A DNA stretch of 41,652 nt, taken from positions 1-41,652 of the forward strand of contig JAOAAU010000145.1 in the NCBI GenBank assembly GCA_026418695.1, read 5' to 3'. The position numbers were made by a program, and so were the translations under genes. The stretch comes from Clostridia bacterium. Its GTDB lineage: Bacteria; Bacillota; Clostridia; Acetivibrionales; JAFADI01. The notes below the pieces were generated by a model, which saw nothing but the letters and a program-made list of their open reading frames with translations, did no database searches and was not told where the DNA came from. Positions 1 through 8,894 of this stretch are shown piece after piece (position 1 is the stretch's first letter; each line of letters begins with the position of its first letter).

Positions 1-63
1 TTTGTCACATATATGCGTGACGGTATCAAAAGGGATTATAAACAGCATATTGTTAACTATTAG
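1..63 (+). CDS. 3' end of an unidentified gene (C-terminal 20 residues)
   Basis: Frame 1 is open from the window edge to a TAG at 61-63 and encodes 20 residues ending in HIVNY. It is followed directly by a weak hairpin with a T-run, which is what one expects at the end of a gene. The fragment is too short and too generic (basic, no motif) to assign a family. Genes upstream of S41 C-terminal processing proteases in Clostridia are often ftsE/ftsX or an M23 peptidase, but nothing in these 20 residues shows that here. Confidence 0.45.
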   Translation, partial: FVTYMRDGIKRDYKQHIVNY

Positions 64-81
64 TTCCACAAATTTCTTGGG

Positions 82-111
82 AAAAGCGCCTTGAAAAAGT
101 CGCTTTTTCTT
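82..111 (+). terminator. Probable terminator after the partial gene
   Basis: AAAAGCG (82-88) pairs with CGCTTTT (101-107) across a 12-nt loop and runs into CTTTTTCTTT. The stem is short and A/U-rich, so efficiency is doubtful, but the T-run and its place 20 nt after a stop codon fit a Rho-independent terminator. Confidence 0.5.
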
Positions 112-267
112 TGGCTTAATGTTAAAATATATGAAAAGAAATTAGAAAAACAAGATATCGACTTGTTATTGGGGTGGTGAAGAAAAACTTTTGGCTTGCT
201 TAGTTTTATCTTGTGATTAAGTCGGATATCTCAAAATTACTTATACTAAATATAAAGGGGAATCTAA

Positions 268-1755
268 ATGAGTAAAAGGGTCTTAAAAATAGTATTAGCA
301 ATAACTCTGGTTTTGACACTTGTTCTTCCTCAAACAGCTTTTGCAGAGGATACTGCTTCACAAAAAAATATTGAATATCTAAAAAGCGTTATGGATATGA
401 TCAAGGAAAAGTATAAAGGGGAAGTAACGGATCAACAATTGATAGAAGGCGCTTTAAAAGGCATGTTTAATACCATGGACAAGTATTCGGTATTTTTTGA
501 TCCCAAGGAAGCAGAAGAATTCTTAAGTGATGTGGGTGGGAAATACTATGGCATTGGAGTGGGAGTAAACAAGTCGGATGACTACATTTTAATCACCAAG
601 GTTTTTGCTGCATCACCGGCGGAAAAGGCTGGTATCATTCCAGGAGATAAGATTGTAAGCGTTGATGGGAAAAGCTTAATTGGCGTAACAATAGACGAAG
701 CAGTTACATGGATCAAGGGCGACGAAGGAACAGAAGTCACCCTTGGAATTATCAAAAGCGGACAGACCAATGTTACAAGTGTAAAGCTTCAAAGGGCTGA
801 AATCAAAGTGAGCCCAGTAACTTATGATATCAGAAACGGGATTGGTTATATCAAAATTGAGTCTTTTAACGCAAATACGGATGAAAATGTTTCTCAAGCG
901 CTAAGTGAAATGGATAAGAACAATATCACAAAGATAGTGCTTGATTTAAGAAATAATCCAGGAGGAGAGCTCGATCAGGCGATTGATGTAGCGAGACATT
1001 TTGTTCCTGAAGGACCTATCACCAAGTTGGATTATAAGTCAGATTACTATCAGGACAAGCAGTATAATTCATCATTGAAATCAACCAAATATAAACTAGT
1101 ACTTCTAGTTAATAAAATGAGTGCAAGTGCTTCAGAAATTGTTGCTGGAGCGGTTCAGGACACAAATGCAGGAACTCTTGTCGGAACGAAAACATTCGGT
1201 AAGTCTGTAGTGCAAACAATTATTCCGATGCTGACACCTGAAGCTTATGCGAAATATGAAAAGAAGTTGGGTGTAAAGCTATTGGATGCGTTTGAACTGA
1301 TCAACAAGTATCAGGTACAACCCTTAAATAGCGATGTCATTGGTTGGTCAAAAATTACTGTTGGAGAATATATCACTCCAAAGGGTAGGGTAATTAATAA
1401 TGTAGGACTTGACCCGGATGTAAAAGTAGATGACTACGCTATAGTTAAAGATCTGGACGTTAATAACATTCAGAAGCTTACAAAGACTGTTAAACCTACG
1501 CTAGGTGGAGAAGGCATTGATGTTTTAAATGCAGAAAAAATTCTACTGATGAGCGGATATGATATTGACAAGCCGGACACAAAACTTGATGCAAAGACCT
1601 ATAATGCTATCATGAAATTCCAGAAAGACAATGGCCTATCACCTTATGGTGTGATGGATTTCTCAACACAAAAGGCGCTCAATGACAAACTTGATAAACT
1701 GATTATTGATATTGACAAGCAATATACAAAAGCAGTAGAAATATTAAATAAGTAA
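268..1755 (+). CDS. S41 family C-terminal processing peptidase (CtpA/CtpB-like) with PDZ and peptidoglycan-binding domains
   Basis: A 495-residue exported serine protease that would cleave near the C-termini of extracytoplasmic proteins. Residues 1-26 form a signal peptide ending in AFA. A PDZ domain spans about 90-170 (YYGIGVGV, AGIIPGDKIVSVDG). The peptidase core follows, with LDLRNNPGG at 226-234. The Ser/Lys/Gln catalytic set reads S287 (SASASE), K312 (FGKS) and Q316, with the same 25- and 4-residue spacing as B. subtilis CtpB (from memory). About 40 extra residues (roughly 320-360) sit between the catalytic Gln and the ITVGEYITPKGR strand. Residues about 415-475 form a PG_binding_1-type domain (KFQKDNGL), suggesting retention at the cell wall. 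AAGGGG upstream of ATG 268 is the ribosome binding site. A strong terminator follows, so it is probably monocistronic. Confidence 0.93.
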   Translation: MSKRVLKIVLAITLVLTLVLPQTAFAEDTASQKNIEYLKSVMDMIKEKYKGEVTDQQLIEGALKGMFNTMDKYSVFFDPKEAEEFLSDVGGKYYGIGVGVNKSDDYILITKVFAASPAEKAGIIPGDKIVSVDGKSLIGVTIDEAVTWIKGDEGTEVTLGIIKSGQTNVTSVKLQRAEIKVSPVTYDIRNGIGYIKIESFNANTDENVSQALSEMDKNNITKIVLDLRNNPGGELDQAIDVARHFVPEGPITKLDYKSDYYQDKQYNSSLKSTKYKLVLLVNKMSASASEIVAGAVQDTNAGTLVGTKTFGKSVVQTIIPMLTPEAYAKYEKKLGVKLLDAFELINKYQVQPLNSDVIGWSKITVGEYITPKGRVINNVGLDPDVKVDDYAIVKDLDVNNIQKLTKTVKPTLGGEGIDVLNAEKILLMSGYDIDKPDTKLDAKTYNAIMKFQKDNGLSPYGVMDFSTQKALNDKLDKLIIDIDKQYTKAVEILNK

Positions 1756-1760
1756 TGACA

Positions 1761-1809
1761 AAAAAAGTGTTGGCTCAGTACAATTGACGAGCTAACGCTT
1801 TTTTTGTTT
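1761..1809 (+). terminator. Rho-independent terminator after the S41 protease
   Basis: AAAAAGTGTTGGCTC pairs with GAGCTAACGCTTTTT (1789-1803), including G-U pairs, around a 13-nt loop, and is followed by a T-rich run (TTTTTTTG). It starts about 6 nt after the stop codon. Confidence 0.9.
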
Positions 1810-1938
1810 TTATAGTCAATAATCACTACAAAACAAATAGGTATCTGGCATGATGCAAGATGGTGTCCACGCATCATGCCTCGATCCTTCAAAAGAGTTA
1901 CAATTAAGTTGGGATACTCTATTGAAGGGGTGACTTTG

Positions 1939-2859
1939 ATGAAAAGAACCATCGATTTGCGTAGTACGAAAGGCACATCCATAGTACTTTTTGCAGCTTC
2001 TCTGGTAGTATTGATCGGATTTGCCTCCATTGCAGTAGATCTAGGCCTGGCGATGAATGAAAAAGCTGTACTTGTAAATGCAACCGATGCAGCGGCTCTA
2101 GCTGGGGCACAGGAACTTGTGTACGATAGGCCAAATGCGGATTGTGTAGCAAAGGAATATCTGCAAAAAAACGGTGTCGATATAAATAATGCAGAGGTCA
2201 TAGTTTCAGCAGATGGGAAGAGTATCAATGTTAAAACTGAAAAGACTATAGATTATTTCTTCGCCAAAGTGTTAGGAATCAGCAACGGGAATGTCGGAGC
2301 CTATGCTGTTGCAAAAGCCACACCAGTGACAGGTGTTAGCTCCGGTGTAAGACCTTTTGCAATAGAAAACCAAACTTTAGTTTTTGGTCAGCGGTATACC
2401 CTGAAGGAAGGCGCCGGCAGCGGTGGAGGCGGAAATTACGGAGCATTGGCACTTGGAGGGAATGGTGCCAATAACTATAGAGGCAATATTATTCATGGAT
2501 ACAATGGCCATTTAGGGGTTGGAGATGAAGTCGATACTGAGCCCGGAAACATGAGAGGACCTACCGAATATGGAGTTCAAACACTGATTAATCACTGCAA
2601 TCATTCTCCCAGATGTACATTCGACAATTTTCAGCCGGATTGCCCCAGGATTATTACCGTAATTATTGTGGATTCTCTGGAGGTCCATGGAAGAAGTAGT
2701 GTAAAAATTGTCGGATTTGCATCATTTTTCTTGGAGGATGTAGATGTAGACGGAGGGCATACTAAAATTACAGGGCGGTTTGTAAAAACTGTCACAAGCG
2801 GAGAAACTAGTGATGTACAGGCAGATTATGGTTTAAGAAGTGTCCGGTTGGTAAACTGA
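1939..2859 (+). CDS. TadG/TadE-like pilus-assembly N-terminal domain protein
   Basis: A 306-residue protein with a short basic N-terminus, one hydrophobic segment (about residues 15-38) and then ATDAAALAGAQEL, the usual TadG_N (TadE/Flp pilus-associated) arrangement. This predicts one membrane anchor with the rest outside the membrane. ATG 1939 was chosen because GAAGGGGTGAC lies just upstream; the frame is open back to 1876 but has no such site. The outer part has a Gly-rich stretch (about 155-175) followed by a His/Cys cluster (H219, C220, H222, C226, C235). I do not recognise that C-terminal region. No other tad genes lie nearby, so its role in pilus assembly is unproven; it may be a stand-alone surface protein. 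Confidence 0.75.
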   Translation: MKRTIDLRSTKGTSIVLFAASLVVLIGFASIAVDLGLAMNEKAVLVNATDAAALAGAQELVYDRPNADCVAKEYLQKNGVDINNAEVIVSADGKSINVKTEKTIDYFFAKVLGISNGNVGAYAVAKATPVTGVSSGVRPFAIENQTLVFGQRYTLKEGAGSGGGGNYGALALGGNGANNYRGNIIHGYNGHLGVGDEVDTEPGNMRGPTEYGVQTLINHCNHSPRCTFDNFQPDCPRIITVIIVDSLEVHGRSSVKIVGFASFFLEDVDVDGGHTKITGRFVKTVTSGETSDVQADYGLRSVRLVN

Positions 2860-2881
2860 TCACGATAACTTTAATTTTCTA

Positions 2882-2910
2882 TTGACACTGCAAAATGTCG
2901 AATATAAAAT
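2882..2910 (+). promoter_or_regulatory. Sigma-A promoter for pyrG
   Basis: A consensus TTGACA (2882-2887) and TAAAAT (2905-2910) are separated by 17 nt. Transcription would start near 2917, giving a leader of about 115 nt before the pyrG ATG that contains the terminator-like hairpin. Confidence 0.8.
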
Positions 2911-2966
2911 ATATTAAGTAAGTTGTGTTTTGAATGTTTATAATAAATTTAACATACTATAGATTT

Positions 2967-4642
<1,676 letters not shown>

Positions 4643-4653
4643 AAACTTATCAA

Positions 4654-4687
4654 AGAGCAGGAACCTTATGGGTTGCCTGCTTTTTTG
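4654..4687 (+). terminator. Rho-independent terminator after pyrG
   Basis: AGCAGG (4656-4661) pairs with CCTGCT (4676-4681), with extra pairs between AACC and GGTT in the apical part, followed by TTTTTT. It is centred about 30 nt after the pyrG stop. Confidence 0.92.
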
Positions 4688-4731
4688 TTTGGCAGGAATA
4701 ATGCTATTGAATTTACAAAAAATATATTTCT

Positions 4732-4760
4732 GTATAAATTCTTTTAACCCTGACAATACT
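4732..4760 (+). promoter_or_regulatory. Sigma-F/sigma-G-like promoter for spoIIR
   Basis: GTATA (4732-4736), a 15-nt spacer and GACAATACT (4752-4760) fit the forespore sigma-F pattern (GTATA, 15 nt, GGnnAnAnT) except for A at the second -10 position. spoIIR is a sigma-F target in Bacillus, so site and gene agree. A poorer sigma-A reading overlaps it (TTTACA 4712-4717, TATAAA 4733-4738, 15-nt gap). Confidence 0.6.
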
Positions 4761-4798
4761 TTTATCATAGATAAGATTTTTTGGAGTGTGAGGAAACG

Positions 4799-5512
4799 AT
4801 GAGTAAAGTATTATTTTTTTTCAAGGGATTTAGATTGAATCAGAAATTTGATTATATAAAATTGGGCTTTTTATTTATTGCATTGATTACCATTTCATCA
4901 GCGCTGCTATTGATGTCCTATTCCCAGGATATCAATAAAGGGTTGGCTGATAACCTGATCCGGCTTCATGTTGTAGCCAACAGCGACTCTCCGGAAGATC
5001 AGGACCTGAAGCTTAAAGTAAGAGATGCTGTTGTAAACTATATGAAGGAAGAACTGAAGAATTCAAAAGATATTGAAGAGACCAAGTTTATTATCAGAGA
5101 TAAACTGCCTAGAATTGAAGAGATTGCACGAACTGAAGTTAAAAACGGTGGAAAGAGTTATTCCGTTAAAGCAGGATTGGGAGCCTATGCATTCCCGACC
5201 AAGCTTTATGGGGACATAACCCTTCCAGCCGGTGAATATCAGGCGTTAAAGGTGGAGATCGGAAATGGAACAGGAGCAAACTGGTGGTGTGTACTGTTCC
5301 CACCATTGTGTTTTGTGGATGCAACCCATGGAACGGTTCCCGATTCTGTGAAGCAGGACTTGAAAAATGCGCTGACAGATGAAGAATATAGAATCATAAC
5401 ATCTGCATCCAGCGACGATGAAATCCCTATAAAAGTAAGGTTTAAGGTAGTAGAGTTTTTCCAGGATTCAAAAGTGAAGTTTTCCGGAATGATCAGCAAA
5501 GTATTCAAATAG
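4799..5512 (+). CDS. spoIIR: Stage II sporulation protein R
   Basis: A 237-residue protein made in the forespore that, in the known family, crosses the forespore membrane and triggers SpoIIGA to process pro-sigma-E in the mother cell. One N-terminal hydrophobic segment (about 22-42 of the ATG form) serves as membrane anchor or signal. Next come the family hallmarks IRLHVVANSDSPEDQDLKLKVRDAV and, later, NWWCVLFPPLCFVD. The start is ATG 4799, 5 nt after GTGAGG; a TTG at 4781 would add six residues but has no ribosome binding site. It is flanked by the pyrG terminator and its own terminator, so it is monocistronic and probably forespore-specific. Confidence 0.95.
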   Translation: MSKVLFFFKGFRLNQKFDYIKLGFLFIALITISSALLLMSYSQDINKGLADNLIRLHVVANSDSPEDQDLKLKVRDAVVNYMKEELKNSKDIEETKFIIRDKLPRIEEIARTEVKNGGKSYSVKAGLGAYAFPTKLYGDITLPAGEYQALKVEIGNGTGANWWCVLFPPLCFVDATHGTVPDSVKQDLKNALTDEEYRIITSASSDDEIPIKVRFKVVEFFQDSKVKFSGMISKVFK

Positions 5513-5541
5513 AAGCAAGCAAAAACTGCTTGCTTTTTCTT
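5513..5541 (+). terminator. Rho-independent terminator after spoIIR
   Basis: AAGCAAGCA (5513-5521) pairs with TGCTTGCTT (5527-5535) over a 5-nt loop and continues into TTTTTCTTTT. The stem begins immediately after the spoIIR stop codon. Confidence 0.93.
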
Positions 5542-5570
5542 TTGGTGTCCTTTCATCTTATTGCTCATGA

Positions 5571-5598
5571 TTACAACCAACAATGGATGTGTTATACT
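5571..5598 (+). promoter_or_regulatory. Candidate promoter for the mgtC-like gene
   Basis: TTACAA (5571-5576) and TATACT (5593-5598) are 16 nt apart. Transcription would begin near 5605, only about 15 nt before the GGAG ribosome binding site. This supports translation starting near 5628, well upstream of the first ATG. Confidence 0.5.
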
Positions 5599-5627
5599 AG
5601 AGTTAATAATATCGTTCGGAGAAAGGA

Positions 5628-6335
5628 CTGGTCACAATAGAACAAATTCAAGCTGTTTTTGGCCCTTCGTATTCTTTCTATCTAATTCTTATGGCCAGGC
5701 TGGTGCTGGCATGTATTCTCGGCGGAATTATCGGTTATGAAAGAGAGAGCATGCATCGGCCGGCAGGATTCAGAACCCACATTCTTGTCTGTGTCGGTTC
5801 AGCTCTCGTAATGATTACTTCGGAATTTATTTTTAAGCGCTACCAGGGGTTGACAAACATTGATCCGGCAAGGCTTGGTGCACAGGTAATCAGCGGCATC
5901 GGCTTTTTAGGCGCAGGGACTATTATTCGTGAAGGCTTCAGTGTGAAAGGCTTAACGACAGCAGCAAGCCTTTGGGCAGTATCCTGTGTTGGCATCGCTG
6001 CAGGAATAGGATTTTATGAAGGCGCTATTGCTGCTACGTTGATCATTTATATTACCCTCATTGTTTTGAAGAGACTGGAAGATAATTTTTCCCGAACATC
6101 AAAGCCAAAGAATATCTGTATCCTATCTTCGAATGTCCCGGGGTATATAGGAGAATACAGCGCAGTATTGAAAAAGCTTAAAATCTCTGTCAAGAATATT
6201 GAGTTTACCAATATTCCTGAAGAAAACAGTGTTTTGATTAAGTTTCATATAATAATGCCTAAAGGTTTCAAAAAAGAATTGATCATGGATGAGCTTCAAA
6301 AACTGAATAGTGTTCAGCGGGTATTCGAGGAATAA
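5628..6335 (+). CDS. MgtC/SapB family membrane protein (probable CTG start)
   Basis: A 235-residue inner-membrane protein. Hydrophobic segments in the first ~150 residues carry family motifs GGIIGYERE, RPAGFRTHILVCVGSALVMI and GAQVISGIGFLGAGTII. The last ~70 residues look like the soluble ACT-type domain found in many MgtC homologues. The family is linked to Mg2+ limitation and membrane energetics, but its reaction is not defined. The first ATG (5691) has no ribosome binding site and cuts into the first membrane segment. The frame is open upstream with no ATG, GTG or TTG. GGAG (5618-5621) sits 6 nt before CTG 5628, giving the N-terminus VTIEQIQAVFGPSYSFYLIL after the first residue. I therefore place the start at 5628, with ATA 5637 as an alternative. 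Confidence 0.85.
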   Translation: MVTIEQIQAVFGPSYSFYLILMARLVLACILGGIIGYERESMHRPAGFRTHILVCVGSALVMITSEFIFKRYQGLTNIDPARLGAQVISGIGFLGAGTIIREGFSVKGLTTAASLWAVSCVGIAAGIGFYEGAIAATLIIYITLIVLKRLEDNFSRTSKPKNICILSSNVPGYIGEYSAVLKKLKISVKNIEFTNIPEENSVLIKFHIIMPKGFKKELIMDELQKLNSVQRVFEE

Positions 6336-6349
6336 AATCCCGCTAAAAT

Positions 6350-6413
6350 AGAAGTGATAAAGAATCTATGACCAAAATAAAGATGGTCTAAATTCTTTGT
6401 CACTTTTTGTTTG
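6350..6413. terminator. Bidirectional terminator between convergent genes
   Basis: AAGTGATAAAGAAT (6352-6365) pairs with ATTCTTTGTCACTT (6392-6405), and GACC pairs with GGTC nearer the loop. T-runs lie on the + side (TTTTTGTTTG), and A-rich sequence lies on the other side. It separates the + strand mgtC-like gene from the - strand GT39 gene. Confidence 0.85.
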
Positions 6414-6425
6414 TAACAGAGAATT

Positions 6426-7652
6426 TTATGTTTTCTCAACGGAATGAAGCAGAAGATAATCTACCAAATACCCTGTTAAAATCATTAGAAGCGGGAAGAT
6501 GGAGTATGCGTATCGGGCATCAGGGATGAATAGAAATTGGAGCGCTGTAAGAAAGATCACATACAGCCCGATGAGCCTTAATCTATTTCTGACGAGGGTA
6601 TATAACACCCCAAGCCATCCCAGGACAAGAGCGACATAATGGATCAGCCATATGGATCTTAAAAATGTAAACTCTGCAGGGGCATAATACCAGGGATAGC
6701 TGAAAAGACAGTTGAACTTTCCGATGGTAAACCACTTTAAATATAGAATGGGTTTGGTACGAAACCCTTCTGCAATGATCCGTATCCCCTCCAAAAGTTG
6801 ATTGCTGACATTATATCTCGTATTGTCCATGTTTTCGAAGTAAGGAAAACAGCCTGCAATAAAGGGATTGCCGGTTTGCGTAGCCAGAAGGATAAACTTG
6901 TTCATTACGACGATATTGCGAATCCACCAGGGAGACATAACCAATACCATACCTCCGAAAGCGTACAAAAAAAGATTGACGAGTCTTTTATCATGACGGC
7001 TATCAAAAAAATACGACAAAATGAAGGGTATAATTAGGAGAGGGAATATTAAAGGTCTTATCAGAACAGCCAGGGCAAAAACGATACCGCAAAGAAAAGA
7101 TTGCATTCTGGACTTGTTTTCAAGAATTCTAGTTTGAAGATAGAGATAGCCAAGGAAAAAGAAGTTGTAAATTGTCTCGGTCAGAATCAGTGTATTGGAC
7201 CAGGCAAAAGGCGGATACAAGGCATAAAGGAACCCTGCTATAAAGCCGACTGTTTTATTTTTCAGTCTTTTGCCCATGAAGTAGACGATGATGCAGGTTA
7301 ATGAACCAAGGATTGCTTGAATGATGCGTACCTGTAGAAGCGGACTTCCGGATTGATATCCAAAAAAGGAATATATGGCAGCAAGAAATAAGGGGTAGCC
7401 CGGTGTGATATAAGCATTGGGCTTGTTTGACAGGTATCCGAGAAAACCTTTCTCAAGAAACTGCTTCGTCATCACATCATAGTTATATGCATCCGTGACA
7501 AGAGGAGGGTGATTCATTGTCAGTACATACTTCAGGCGGATTAATACAGCAATTGAAAACAATATCAAGACAAGTATGATTTCAAGAAATACAAGGTGTT
7601 TCAATGAAAGTTTATTCCTAAGTGATTTGAATCTATAACTCTTGTTTTTCAC
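6426..7652 (-). CDS. GT39/ArnT-like polyprenyl-phosphate-sugar glycosyltransferase
   Basis: A 408-residue multi-pass membrane protein. After a basic N-terminus come about 10 hydrophobic segments. The first outer loop carries an acidic pair in VTDAYNYD and then GYPLFLAAIYSFFG, the pattern of the PMT/ArnT/GT39 (DUF2029-like) superfamily, which transfers a sugar from a polyprenyl-phosphate carrier to a protein or glycan outside the membrane. The likely start is GTG 7652, 6 nt after AAGGAAGG; TTG 7658 directly abuts that site. It is divergent from the GT2/DUF2304 pair at 7831-8894, which could supply its lipid-linked sugar. Acceptor and sugar cannot be read from the sequence. Confidence 0.8.
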   Translation of the reverse strand: MKNKSYRFKSLRNKLSLKHLVFLEIILVLILFSIAVLIRLKYVLTMNHPPLVTDAYNYDVMTKQFLEKGFLGYLSNKPNAYITPGYPLFLAAIYSFFGYQSGSPLLQVRIIQAILGSLTCIIVYFMGKRLKNKTVGFIAGFLYALYPPFAWSNTLILTETIYNFFFLGYLYLQTRILENKSRMQSFLCGIVFALAVLIRPLIFPLLIIPFILSYFFDSRHDKRLVNLFLYAFGGMVLVMSPWWIRNIVVMNKFILLATQTGNPFIAGCFPYFENMDNTRYNVSNQLLEGIRIIAEGFRTKPILYLKWFTIGKFNCLFSYPWYYAPAEFTFLRSIWLIHYVALVLGWLGVLYTLVRNRLRLIGLYVIFLTALQFLFIPDARYAYSIFPLLMILTGYLVDYLLLHSVEKT

Positions 7653-7830
7653 TTCCAACCTTCCTTAAATCAAAGTTTGTTCCCTTTACGATATACAAGC
7701 CAACTATATATATTTCCAAAAACAGGGGGAGATATAACCGCCAGGAGATGTTTTTACAGGATTAGTGACTAAAACCATCTGAAATTTAGAAAAATAGTAT
7801 TGAGAAAAGAATGAATCGGGAGTCAGCAGA

Positions 7831-8538
7831 ATGGGAAAACAGAAGGTACTTGTGATTATCCCTGCCTATAATGAAGAAAAAAGTATTGGAAATGTACTGG
7901 CGAGAATAAAAGAAAATGCAGATGCAGATATCCTTGTGATCAATGACGGTTCGTCTGATGCTACCTTCAAAGAAGCGTTAAAGGCTGGCGTACGGGTAAT
8001 TAGTCTTCCTTTTAATCTTGGAATTGGGGGTGCCATGCAGACGGGATATCGGTTTGCAAGAGACCAAGGATATGATATTGCAGTACAAGTGGATGCAGAT
8101 GGACAACATGATCCGGTCTACTTGAATGCAATGATAACGAAAATCCTGGATGAGCAGTATGATATGGTGATCGGTTCCAGATATATAAGTGATACTTCAT
8201 ACAGATCCACTTTTACACGGAGAATCGGGATGATCATTTTTTCATGGATTGTCTATATTCTGACGGATTATGATATTAAGGATACCACGTCTGGATTTAG
8301 AGCAGTAAACCGCAAGGTGATAGAGTTTTTTGCAAGCAATTATCCTTCCGATTATCCTGAGGTCGATGTTTTGGTAAAGCTGTTTAAGAAGAACTACAGA
8401 GTATGCGAAATTCCTGTAGAAATGCTCAATAGAGAAAGCGGAAAGTCTTCCATTACACCCTTGAAGTCCGTCTACTATATGATTAAGGTGAGCATGGCGC
8501 TGATCATCAATTCCCTGCGCTCGGGTGAGGCGACATGA
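7831..8538 (+). CDS. GT2 family glycosyltransferase (dolichol-phosphate mannosyltransferase-like)
   Basis: A 235-residue cytosolic or membrane-associated GT-A enzyme. VIIPAYNEEKSI near residue 10 and VINDGSSDAT around residue 40 form the nucleotide-sugar fold; VDADGQHDP (about 90-98) holds the DxD-type metal site; GSRYI and TTSGFRAVN follow. This is the DPM1/polyprenyl-phosphate hexose synthase pattern without the GtrA-like or multi-pass C-terminus. It probably charges polyprenyl phosphate with a hexose. GGGAG precedes ATG 7831. It overlaps the DUF2304 gene by 4 nt, a pairing I know from many Gram-positives, so the two likely act together, possibly with the divergent GT39 enzyme. Confidence 0.88.
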   Translation: MGKQKVLVIIPAYNEEKSIGNVLARIKENADADILVINDGSSDATFKEALKAGVRVISLPFNLGIGGAMQTGYRFARDQGYDIAVQVDADGQHDPVYLNAMITKILDEQYDMVIGSRYISDTSYRSTFTRRIGMIIFSWIVYILTDYDIKDTTSGFRAVNRKVIEFFASNYPSDYPEVDVLVKLFKKNYRVCEIPVEMLNRESGKSSITPLKSVYYMIKVSMALIINSLRSGEAT

Positions 8539-8894
8539 TGTTGAATGTTTATAGTTTCTCAATCGCCTTTAGTATTCTGTTTCTCTTGGTTACATTGGAA
8601 TTGGTGAGGAAAAGCAAGCTTTTGGAAAAGTATTCATTACTTTGGATATTCTTTGGATTTGTTATGTTGATTTTATCAAGTACGCCTTACTTTATTGAGA
8701 GAATTGCCCGGCTTTTAGAGATAAAATATGCTCCATCGGTATTATTTTTATTGGGATTCGTATATTTGATCATTTTCAGCTTGAATATGACGACGGTGTT
8801 CTCCAAGCAATCTCAAAAGATCACAACCCTTACACAAGAGATTGCGATTCTTAAGGAGAAGCTGGAACACGAAGAAAAAGAAAATCAACGCTAG
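8535..8894 (+). CDS. DUF2304 family membrane protein
   Basis: A 119-residue protein with three hydrophobic segments (about 3-20, 33-52 and 67-88) and a charged, probably coiled-coil tail (about 90-119, rich in K, E and Q). DUF2304 proteins are typically encoded next to DPM1-like GT2 enzymes and are thought to anchor them; that function is inferred. The start overlaps the GT2 stop (ATGA), implying translational coupling. The stop lies in a CTAG palindrome shared with the stop of the convergent amidase gene, so the two ends overlap by 4 nt. Confidence 0.85.
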   Translation: MMLNVYSFSIAFSILFLLVTLELVRKSKLLEKYSLLWIFFGFVMLILSSTPYFIERIARLLEIKYAPSVLFLLGFVYLIIFSLNMTTVFSKQSQKITTLTQEIAILKEKLEHEEKENQR

